32,901 bases of DNA, taken from contig JACAFA010000117.1 of assembly GCA_013388525.1 (NCBI GenBank), forward strand, positions 1 through 32,901, given 5' to 3'. Both the position numbers and the translations under genes were made by a program. Positions 23,885-31,275 of this stretch are shown one piece after another; position 1 is the first letter of the stretch; every line of letters begins with the position of its first letter. The notes under the pieces are model-generated. The model was not told the DNA's origin. It saw only the letters and a list, made by a program, of their open reading frames with translations, and did no database searches. The DNA is from Ignavibacteriaceae bacterium. GTDB lineage: Bacteria; Bacteroidota; Ignavibacteria; Ignavibacteriales; Ignavibacteriaceae.

Positions 23885-26512
23885 ATGTGGCAAATATTGA
23901 TTATATCTCTTGGAATTTTTTACACAACATTGTCATTAGCGCAGCAAGATGACATTATTTCGGGTGATGAACCTGATCAAGAACAAGATGCTCATCAGCA
24001 CATTGTTCGTGAAGCATATAAATTATTAAAAGCACAAATTGGATATGATATTCCTGTACTCCAAAATCACATTGGTTATAGTGAGACCGGAAATATGGCT
24101 TTTGTTCCAGGCAACAAAGTCGTCATTGGTGCTTACAGAGAAGATGAAGAGGATCCAGTATATGGGATTACTGGACCTTTCAGTTGGTATGTAACGAACA
24201 CACATTTTTGGGATCCTGATGGAGGAGATGGATCACATTTTTGTATAAACCCAACGAATGAATGTTTCGAGAACGCATATGTAAAAGCAAGTGCTTATTT
24301 CTATAGCGGACCTTTTATATGGGTCTATGATCAAGCATTAGGTAATCCTTATTGGTTTGCTTGTGGTGCACCAGATTTAATAACTGGTTTAGTGTTTGAA
24401 TTTGATAACATTTTTGATTTTTATCTGACTGGTTCAGTAAGAATACTTGCTGTTAGAAATACGGCTGGTTATTACGATTACTGTGACAATCCATTGGAAA
24501 CACAATGGGCACAAAGCACAAGAGAAAAAGTTGCTTGGGAAATACTCGGACGAGTTGCACATTTGTTGGCAGATGTCAATACACCAGCACATGCACATAA
24601 CGATCAGCACGATCCTGTTTTTGGAGGCGACGACCTATATGAAGTAACAATGGGGGAAAATAATTATTATACCAGCTGGAATTTTTCTCATGGACTTGCT
24701 CAAAATAATCTTTATGGGGGCCCAATAAATGTATTAAATAATTCAAATCCACTCAAATATCTTTTTTATACATCTGCTCAAATTGCTGGTCACTTCCCAA
24801 GTGATGACGTTAACGGAAATAATACTAGTGGTTTGAATGACCCTTTTTCAAATTACCCTCCTTTGCAAACTATAATGAGTTCATTGGGTTCGCCACCTTC
24901 GGCAGTCAATGTTAATCAAATTGCTAATACGTCTTTCGTTTATAGCATTAGAGCTACAGCAGCATTATTTCATTGGTTCTCAGATGAAGTGGGTATTATT
25001 CCACCCCCACCCCCAATTCCACCTATTATTTCTCAATTTACCCAAAACCCAAACCCAATTTGCAGAGGTAATGTTGGAACTGTATACGTACATCTTTCTC
25101 AAGGAAATGGAACATTAAATTATAATTGGTATTCTATAAATCAGCCATCGTGGGTTAGTATAAATCCCCAAGGAAATAGTTGTTCGGTTTATTATTTAGT
25201 CACTGATATTATGGAGATTGGAGATGGACCAACTTGGGATTTTGGCTGCACTGTCACAAATAGCGCTGGATCAAGTTCAATGAGTTATACTCCTAACTTA
25301 TCTACTTGCTCACCATCAAGCTGCCCAACACTTGCATTCAATGTAGAAGGAGAGATGACAGATGATAATCCACTACTTATAACATCACTCAGCAACCCGG
25401 GAGTTGATGTTACAGATTATTATCTTTTGCAAAATCCAATTACACCAGTCAGTAACCAAATAAATCTACGCATTCACGAACCACAAACAGAACATACCTG
25501 GCTCGATTATACCGAACTGATAGTAACCAGAGTAAGAAGAGATGAGCTTGTAGCCGTTAACGATGATGGAGAAATAATAAATTATAAAGAATCAACAGCA
25601 CCTGTAACAGTACTACTAAATGGAGAGACTGATATCACTGAAATTCTTACAGCTATGGATTCAATTGATATAACATTAACAGAAGGAGACGTATTAACAG
25701 TTGTAAGGAACTCACAATCTCCAGAAGATGAAGGTGACGGAGATATTGTATTAGGTGGTACTCATCCAATTAAAGATCAGGAGTCTATTACTTTAAGAGC
25801 AGGACAACAAAATAACATTGATGGAAGTATTGAAAGTAAAGATGGTGATGATCCACCGATTGGCGGCTTATTCTTCAGACCAAAGAGAAGTGTTATTGCA
25901 AAAAGTTTGAGAAATGTACCACCCGGAAATCTTGAAATAGAAATAAATAAAGAGCTTGTTCTTGATTATCTGGCAGTTGTAAGCAACATAAGAACAGCAA
26001 GAACAAGAACACTTAATTTGCTTGGTGCAGTCCACAGTCAGCAGGGAGATGTTAAAAATCTGCTTAGCAGTATAGACCATAATTATGCAGAAATATTCCC
26101 TGGAGAATCGATTGATTTTAATTTTCAATTTGACTATGTGCCCACTGAACGAATATCATTCATCATTAAAACAGTAGGAAGATATGAAACAGATACAACC
26201 TTTGCATTTAACAAATTAACAAGAACAGGTGACGAAGATTTAATTCCGAAAGAGAACAAGCTGTTTGATAATTATCCGAATCCGTTTAACCCAGCCACAG
26301 AAATAAAATATTCGATAAAAGAAAACGGATTAGTAACTGTGAAAGTTTACGATGTATTAGGAAAAGAAGTCGCAGGACTTGTTAATGAAGAAAAGCCAGC
26401 AGGTGAATACACAGTTACATTTGATGCGGTAAATCTTTCAAGCGGAATTTATTTCTACACAATCACAGCAAAAGAATTTCAGCAAACTAAGAAAATGTTA
26501 TTGATTAAATAA
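23885..26512 (+). CDS. Secreted zinc-dependent phospholipase C/S1-P1-like protein with type IX sorting domain
   Basis: AGGAG lies 5 bases before the ATG. A signal peptide at 1-20 is followed by a helical domain to about 370 with a metal-enzyme look: H37/H39 (DAHQHIV), EDEEDP at 86-91, THFWDPDGG at 106-114, H226 and D230 in HLLADVNTPAHAHNDQHD, with H236, H238 and D240, and possibly H303. This spacing resembles the zinc-dependent phospholipase C/S1-P1 nuclease superfamily. A proline run (373-380) leads to an Ig-like region (382-470). Then comes a module starting near C480-P (SCPTLAFNVEGEMTDDNPL, DVTDYYLLQ), of a kind I associate with secreted proteins of this lineage. The end is a Por sorting domain (NYPNPFNPATEIKYSI, VYDVLGKEVAGLVNEEKPAG, KKMLLIK). 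It should act on the surface or outside. It lies between nuoI and nuoJ, only one base before the latter. Confidence 0.75.
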   Translation: MWQILIISLGIFYTTLSLAQQDDIISGDEPDQEQDAHQHIVREAYKLLKAQIGYDIPVLQNHIGYSETGNMAFVPGNKVVIGAYREDEEDPVYGITGPFSWYVTNTHFWDPDGGDGSHFCINPTNECFENAYVKASAYFYSGPFIWVYDQALGNPYWFACGAPDLITGLVFEFDNIFDFYLTGSVRILAVRNTAGYYDYCDNPLETQWAQSTREKVAWEILGRVAHLLADVNTPAHAHNDQHDPVFGGDDLYEVTMGENNYYTSWNFSHGLAQNNLYGGPINVLNNSNPLKYLFYTSAQIAGHFPSDDVNGNNTSGLNDPFSNYPPLQTIMSSLGSPPSAVNVNQIANTSFVYSIRATAALFHWFSDEVGIIPPPPPIPPIISQFTQNPNPICRGNVGTVYVHLSQGNGTLNYNWYSINQPSWVSINPQGNSCSVYYLVTDIMEIGDGPTWDFGCTVTNSAGSSSMSYTPNLSTCSPSSCPTLAFNVEGEMTDDNPLLITSLSNPGVDVTDYYLLQNPITPVSNQINLRIHEPQTEHTWLDYTELIVTRVRRDELVAVNDDGEIINYKESTAPVTVLLNGETDITEILTAMDSIDITLTEGDVLTVVRNSQSPEDEGDGDIVLGGTHPIKDQESITLRAGQQNNIDGSIESKDGDDPPIGGLFFRPKRSVIAKSLRNVPPGNLEIEINKELVLDYLAVVSNIRTARTRTLNLLGAVHSQQGDVKNLLSSIDHNYAEIFPGESIDFNFQFDYVPTERISFIIKTVGRYETDTTFAFNKLTRTGDEDLIPKENKLFDNYPNPFNPATEIKYSIKENGLVTVKVYDVLGKEVAGLVNEEKPAGEYTVTFDAVNLSSGIYFYTITAKEFQQTKKMLLIK

Positions 26513-26513
26513 A

Positions 26514-27002
26514 ATGAACGTTTACGATTTAATATTTTATTTATTCGCAGCAGTAACAGTGCTGTCAGCATTTTTTGTTGTGACGACAAGAAACATAGTA
26601 CGTGCTGCTTTCTTTCTTTTATTTACTTTCTTTGGTGTTGCTGGAATTTATGTTTTGCTCGGTGCAGATTTCGTTGCAATCGTTCAGCTAATCGTTTACG
26701 TCGGTGGAATTTTGATCTTGTTGATTTTTGGAGTTATGATCACAAACAAAATCACACAGGTAGATATTAAAACTGGTACGATACACACATTGCCGGCAGC
26801 AATAGGAGTTGGTTTATTCACAGGAGTTATTCTTGCAGTTGTTCTTAACACAGATTGGTTTCAGATTCCAACTGAAATGCCCAAATCAACTCTTTCAACT
26901 CTGGGAAGTATGCTTATAAATGAATACGTTTTGATATTTGAATTACTTGGCATTTTATTATTAGTCGCCTTAATCGGTGCTGCATCTATGGCGAGGAAAT
27001 AA
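26514..27002 (+). CDS. nuoJ: NADH-quinone oxidoreductase subunit J
   Basis: This ND6-type membrane subunit has five transmembrane helices. The helix-3 signature with the pi-bulge region is intact (GADFVAIVQLIVYVGGILILLIFGVMIT), as is FVVTTRNIVRAAFFLLFTFFGVAGIYVL before it. Length 162 aa is normal. It starts one base after the stop of the secreted phospholipase-like gene, so its translation now depends on ribosomes or RNA from that gene. It is separated from nuoK by a 104-base spacer containing a palindromic element. Confidence 0.95.
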   Translation: MNVYDLIFYLFAAVTVLSAFFVVTTRNIVRAAFFLLFTFFGVAGIYVLLGADFVAIVQLIVYVGGILILLIFGVMITNKITQVDIKTGTIHTLPAAIGVGLFTGVILAVVLNTDWFQIPTEMPKSTLSTLGSMLINEYVLIFELLGILLLVALIGAASMARK

Positions 27003-27023
27003 AGTTGAATGATTGGATGATTG

Positions 27024-27058
27024 ATTGTCCAAAGGACTCCTTGCGGAGAATGGATAAT
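27024..27058. repeat. Nested palindromic element between nuoJ and nuoK
   Basis: An outer stem (ATTGTCC with GGATAAT, one G-T pair) encloses an inner stem CTCC-ttgc-GGAG. It is preceded by a tandem-like stretch of TGAATGATTGGATGATTGATT type. There is no T run directly after the stem, so it looks like a REP-like intergenic element or mRNA-stability hairpin rather than a terminator. Confidence 0.5.
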
Positions 27059-27106
27059 TGGATTCTGAAATTTTTTATTTTTTTCATTTTTAATTTTTAA
27101 TTCTTG

Positions 27107-27415
27107 ATGGAAGTAACCTTAACACATTTTTTAATTGTAAGTACGCTATTATTTAGCCTTGGTATCTATGGAATAGTGACAAGGAAAAACGCGATCATGG
27201 TTTTAATGGGAATTGAATTAATACTTAATGCTTCCAACATAAACTTTATAGCATTCTCACGCTTTGGGAATTTTGGTTTGCAGGGACAGATATTCGCTTT
27301 ATTCGTAATCGTCCTTGCTGCTGCTGAAGCTGCTATAGCGCTGGCGATAGTTTTAAACTTATATAAAACATTCGTTAATGTAAACGTTGACGAAATTGAT
27401 TCACTGCGGGATTAA
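27107..27415 (+). CDS. nuoK: NADH-quinone oxidoreductase subunit K
   Basis: This ND4L-type subunit has three transmembrane helices. The conserved Glu of helix 2 is in LMGIELILNASNINFIAF and that of helix 3 in FVIVLAAAEAAIALAIVL, both on the proton path. A TTG at 27104 immediately precedes the ATG; the ATG at 27107 is used, giving 102 aa, normal for the family. It is followed by nuoL after 3 bases. Confidence 0.96.
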   Translation: MEVTLTHFLIVSTLLFSLGIYGIVTRKNAIMVLMGIELILNASNINFIAFSRFGNFGLQGQIFALFVIVLAAAEAAIALAIVLNLYKTFVNVNVDEIDSLRD

Positions 27416-27418
27416 TTA

Positions 27419-29515
27419 ATGAGCGAGAATTTCTTAATACAATTATCTGTTATCATACTTTTCTTACCGCTTCTCGGTTTTATAGTTACTTTATTTCTCG
27501 GCAAGAAAATCCCGAAAATATTTTTCTTTGAAGTAATTGTTTTATTTGTCGGACTTGTTCTTTCAGCAATTCTGCTGATTGGTAAACTCACTTATTTCGC
27601 CGATACTAAAATTGTCTCCGAGTTCAAATGGATTGATATGGGAAATGTCCCCGTGTTAGGTTCAATCAATATTTATCTCGGAATGTTGATTGATGATATC
27701 AGTGCACTGATGATTGTAGTGGTTTTCATTATTAGTTTTCTTGTTCACTTCTTCTCAATTGATTATATGAAGGGTGACATCAGGTATAATCGATACTTTG
27801 CTTATTTGGGATTATTTACGTTTTCGATGTCAGGAATTGTTCTTACTCACAATATGCTGATGATGTACATCTTTTGGGAATTGGTTGGAATATCTTCTTA
27901 CCTCTTAATTGGTTTTTGGTACGAAAAGAAATCAGCTTCTGATGCTGGTAAGAAAGCATTTATCGTAAACCGTATTGGCGATCTCGGAATGCTCGCTGGT
28001 TTGCTGATGCTTTTCTTTACTTACAACACTTTTTCATTTGAACAAATATTTGGTGAAATTTCAAAAGGACATCTTCCATTCAACAGTGAATTCTGGTTAA
28101 CTGTAACCGGAGTTCTAATTTTCTGTGGTGCAATTGGAAAATCTGCTCAGTTCCCATTACACGTTTGGCTTCCTGATGCAATGGAAGGTCCGACTCCGGT
28201 TAGCGCATTAATCCATGCTGCTACTATGGTTGCCGCCGGTGTTTATCTTGTAGTCAGAGTTTTTGGAATACTAACTGCAGATGCAATGTTGGTTATTGCA
28301 ATAATTGGAATGTTATCTGCTTTCATTCCAGCGACAATTGCTTTAACTCAAAATGATATTAAAAGAGTCCTTGCATACTCCACTATTTCGCAGTTAGGTT
28401 ATATGATAATGGCACTTGGAGTTGGTGCATATAAGTTTGCGTTTTTCCATTTGGTAACTCACGCATTCTTTAAAGCTTGTTTATTTCTTGGTTCCGGTTC
28501 TGTAATTCATGCAATGCACCACGAGCAGGACATCAGAAATATGGGCGGACTCAGAAAGAAAATGCCGATTACTTATGCAACATTTTTATTGTCTTCAATT
28601 GCAATTTCAGGAATACCGCTTACATCTGGATTCTTAAGTAAGGATGGAATTCTTTCTGGAGCTTTTGCATTTGCTTCATTGACCGGACATTGGTTATTCC
28701 CGTTTGTCGGATTTCTTGTTGCATTGATGACCGCATTCTATATGTTCAGATTGGTCATTCTTACTTTCCATGGCAAACCAAGAGATCAACACAAATATGA
28801 CCACGCACACGAATCAAAATTTGCAATGGCAATGCCATTGGTTGTTCTTGCAGTTCTTTCGTTGTTCTTCTGGTATACACCAAACCCGATGAGTCCTGAT
28901 GCAGGTTGGTTTTATTCAAAATGGATTAAATCACCTGTGCTTTACACACCCGAAAATGTTCGCTGGGATTTTATGAAGACAGATGAATCTGCTTTAGCAC
29001 ATTCAACTTCAGAACATCCTGTTATGTATTCGGAAATGTATACTGAAGCTTTGCATCACGCTCATTGGCCGGCAGTTATTCTTTCAGAGCTGTTAGCTAT
29101 ATGTGGGATACTTTTTGCGTTTACAATGTATCAATGGAAAAAGATTAGTGCAGATAAACTCGCTGAAAGATTTAAACCACTTTACAATTTCTCCTACAAC
29201 AAATGGTACTTCGATGAACTTTATCATAAAACATTTGTTGCCGGAACTTTGGGTTTAAGCTGGCTTGCAGCATGGTTTGATAGGGTTATCATTGATGGTA
29301 TTGTTGATGGAAGTGCTACTGTTACTAAAGCAGTATCAAAATTCACGGGTGCTTTTGATAACGTAGTCGTTGATGGACTGGTGAACTTCATGGCGTGGTT
29401 CAGTGGAGTGATCGGAATATTTTTCAGAAAATTCCAAACAGGTAAAGTGCAGACTTATATCATTATGGTAATATTCTCGATCGTGATTTTATTGTTTCTA
29501 TTTAAATCATTTTAG
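27419..29515 (+). CDS. nuoL: NADH-quinone oxidoreductase subunit L
   Basis: This is the distal antiporter-like proton pump (ND5), with about 15-16 transmembrane helices and a long C-terminal lateral helix. Conserved pieces include WELVGISSYLLIGFW, the Lys/His channel regions (GKSAQFPLHVWLPDAMEGPT, PVSALIHAATMVAAGVYLVVR) and NDIKRVLAYSTISQLGYM. FHLVTHAFFKACLFLGSGSV follows. The lateral helix and final span lie after about residue 560. Length 698 aa is within the longer end of the family. No frame damage is seen. A 123-base spacer with two palindromes follows before nuoM. Confidence 0.97.
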   Translation: MSENFLIQLSVIILFLPLLGFIVTLFLGKKIPKIFFFEVIVLFVGLVLSAILLIGKLTYFADTKIVSEFKWIDMGNVPVLGSINIYLGMLIDDISALMIVVVFIISFLVHFFSIDYMKGDIRYNRYFAYLGLFTFSMSGIVLTHNMLMMYIFWELVGISSYLLIGFWYEKKSASDAGKKAFIVNRIGDLGMLAGLLMLFFTYNTFSFEQIFGEISKGHLPFNSEFWLTVTGVLIFCGAIGKSAQFPLHVWLPDAMEGPTPVSALIHAATMVAAGVYLVVRVFGILTADAMLVIAIIGMLSAFIPATIALTQNDIKRVLAYSTISQLGYMIMALGVGAYKFAFFHLVTHAFFKACLFLGSGSVIHAMHHEQDIRNMGGLRKKMPITYATFLLSSIAISGIPLTSGFLSKDGILSGAFAFASLTGHWLFPFVGFLVALMTAFYMFRLVILTFHGKPRDQHKYDHAHESKFAMAMPLVVLAVLSLFFWYTPNPMSPDAGWFYSKWIKSPVLYTPENVRWDFMKTDESALAHSTSEHPVMYSEMYTEALHHAHWPAVILSELLAICGILFAFTMYQWKKISADKLAERFKPLYNFSYNKWYFDELYHKTFVAGTLGLSWLAAWFDRVIIDGIVDGSATVTKAVSKFTGAFDNVVVDGLVNFMAWFSGVIGIFFRKFQTGKVQTYIIMVIFSIVILLFLFKSF

Positions 29516-29524
29516 AAAATAATT

Positions 29525-29549
29525 CGTAACTCAGTTCTCCAGAACTGAG
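29525..29549 (+). repeat. Palindromic element A in the nuoL-nuoM spacer
   Basis: CGTAA leads into a 9-bp perfect stem, CTCAGTTCT with AGAACTGAG, around CC. It is an inverted partner of the element at 29583-29607: the two share 20 of 25 positions when one is reverse-complemented. Confidence 0.75.
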
Positions 29550-29582
29550 AATGTTGAATAGTTGAATAAATAATTTTAATTA

Positions 29583-29607
29583 CTCAGGACTGGAGTCCTG
29601 AGCTACG
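29583..29607 (-). repeat. Palindromic element B, inverted copy of element A
   Basis: A 9-bp perfect stem, CTCAGGACT with AGTCCTGAG around GG, ends with CTACG. Reverse-complemented, it matches element A except at five positions. Four of these are two base-pair swaps that keep the stem intact (T-A to G-C and T-A to A-T). Confidence 0.75.
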
Positions 29608-29638
29608 GCATAAAAATTTGAAAACATTGGGTAGATAA

Positions 29639-30184
29639 ATGAATTTTCCAATACTAACATTTCTAACATTCATTCCGGTTATCGGGATGGTGATAATTCT
29701 CTTCCTTAAAAAGGAGAATGTCAGTGCAATTAAGTACACTACCTTGCTCGCTACAGGAATACAGGTTGTTCTAGCTGCAGTATTGATGAGTAATTACAAT
29801 TACTCACTCGGCGGAATAAATGAAGCAAGCTCATTCCAGTTTGTTGAGAAATTCAGATGGATTCAAATTTCTGATTTCCCGTGGATAGGAACTATTAAAA
29901 TGGATTACTTCCTCGGAGTTGATGGATTAAGCACACCTCTCGTTCTTCTTACTGCAATTGTAACATTTATCGCAACTTTATCTTCCTGGACAATTGACCG
30001 ACAAATTAAAGGTTACTTCGCTCTGTTCCTTTTACTTGATACCGGAATGATGGGTGTGTTTGTTTCACTGGATTTCTTTTTGTTCTTCATCTTCTGGGAA
30101 ATTATGCTTCTGCCTATGTATTTCTTAATTGGAATTTGGGGAGGTCCAAGACGAGAATATGCAGCTATCAAGTTCTTCCTCTAA
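29639..30184 (+). CDS. nuoM: NADH-quinone oxidoreductase subunit M, N-terminal part (ends at premature TAA)
   Basis: This is the first 181 residues of the ND4-type antiporter-like proton pump. Family features are present: LGVDGLSTPLVLLTAIV and the channel-Glu region FIFWEIMLLPMYFLIGIWGG, followed by RREYAAIKFFL. Homologues continue with a Tyr-Thr-Leu-Phe-Gly-Ser type sequence. Here the Tyr codon position is TAA (30182-30184), and the same frame carries on with TLFGSVFILL without any shift. The fragment alone has about five spans and could not make a working pump. Either the stop is a sequencing error or mutation, or it is read through. Confidence 0.93.
   Translation: MNFPILTFLTFIPVIGMVIILFLKKENVSAIKYTTLLATGIQVVLAAVLMSNYNYSLGGINEASSFQFVEKFRWIQISDFPWIGTIKMDYFLGVDGLSTPLVLLTAIVTFIATLSSWTIDRQIKGYFALFLLLDTGMMGVFVSLDFFLFFIFWEIMLLPMYFLIGIWGGPRREYAAIKFFL
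30182..30184 (+). other. In-frame TAA interrupting nuoM
   Basis: The codon series reads CTC TAA ACA TTA TTT GGA. One base change from TAC or TAT would restore the family's usual tyrosine and an uninterrupted 532-codon coding frame (29639-31237, counting the terminator separately). Confidence 0.85.
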
Positions 30185-30199
30185 ACATTATTTGGAAGT

Positions 30200-31237
30200 G
30201 TGTTTATTCTGCTTGTTATGATTGGATTATACTTCAGTACAACCGAAACACTCGCTGATGGAAGTAAAGTATTCACATTCAACATCCTCGAAATGATGAA
30301 CACAGCTAATTACACAGTTGATGGAATTTTATCTCCGCTTAATCCTTCCAACTGGCGGTTCATTGCATACATTGGATTGTTCGCAGGATTTGCAATTAAA
30401 ATCCCGATGTTCCCGTTCCACACATGGCTTCCTGATGCACACGTTGAAGCGCCAACACCAATCAGCGTAATTCTGGCTGGCGTTCTTCTGAAAATGGGAA
30501 CTTACGGAATTCTAAGATTCAACTATCCAATCTTTCCGGAATTAACTCAGCAGCTTGCGTGGTATATCGGATTATTCGGAATGATAAATATTATTTACGG
30601 TGCTCTGGCTGCAATGGCTCAAAGAGATTTCAAAAAGCTGATTGCTTACTCATCAATCTCTCATATGGGTTACTGTCTGCTTGGAATGGCTGCAATGAAC
30701 ACGATGGGAATTTCAGGAGCGATACTTCAAATGTTCAATCACGGAACAATAACAGCAATGCTCTTCTTAATTGTTGGAGTTCTTTACGACAGAACACACA
30801 CAAGAAATCTTGATGACTTTGGTGAAATGGCTACTCAGATGCCAATCTACACCGGATTTGTTACAGTTGCATTCTTTGCTGCAATTGGTCTACCCGGATT
30901 AAGCGGATTCATTTCTGAAATCTTTGTCTTCCTCGGTGCATTCAGTTATGATGTAATCAGAGTAATCACAATAGTTTCAACTCTTGGAATTCTTTTAGGT
31001 GCTGGCTATATGCTCTGGACAATGCAGAGAGTTTATCTCGGCACATTAAAAGAAAAATGGATGCAGCTTAAAGATCTTGACGGAAGAGAATATGCAATGT
31101 TCATCCCGTTGACGTTGATAATAATTTTCCTTGGAGTTTATCCTTCAGCAATGCTTGATGTTATGAATGCTTCAGTAAATACGATGGTTAAGTTTATGCA
31201 GGACTCTCAATCATTTTTTTCAGCCTTAGGTAGATAG
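30200..31237 (+). CDS. nuoM: NADH-quinone oxidoreductase subunit M, C-terminal part
   Basis: This continues in the same frame as the N-terminal fragment. The GTG at 30200 is the first possible restart, 15 bases after the stop, but it lies inside a transmembrane helix and codes for the Val of the expected GSVFILL. Conserved parts follow: FAIKIPMFPFHTWLPDAHVEAPTPISVILAGVLLKMG in pieces (channel Lys and the broken helix), MAQRDFKKLIAYSSISHMGY and MFNHGTITAMLFLIVG. GLPGLSGFISEIFVFLG follows. The coding part shows no further lesions and ends normally. It is best read as the rest of one nuoM gene; independent translation is possible but there is no convincing ribosome site. Confidence 0.9.
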   Translation: MFILLVMIGLYFSTTETLADGSKVFTFNILEMMNTANYTVDGILSPLNPSNWRFIAYIGLFAGFAIKIPMFPFHTWLPDAHVEAPTPISVILAGVLLKMGTYGILRFNYPIFPELTQQLAWYIGLFGMINIIYGALAAMAQRDFKKLIAYSSISHMGYCLLGMAAMNTMGISGAILQMFNHGTITAMLFLIVGVLYDRTHTRNLDDFGEMATQMPIYTGFVTVAFFAAIGLPGLSGFISEIFVFLGAFSYDVIRVITIVSTLGILLGAGYMLWTMQRVYLGTLKEKWMQLKDLDGREYAMFIPLTLIIIFLGVYPSAMLDVMNASVNTMVKFMQDSQSFFSALGR

Positions 31238-31275
31238 AATTTAATTATTGGTTTATAGAAAGTGAATAATAAAAA

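Noticed and set aside
30182..30200. Programmed frameshift or alternative genetic code in nuoM
   Set aside because: Both fragments are in the same frame, so no shift is needed. TAA ends many other genes in the window, so TAA is not a sense codon here.
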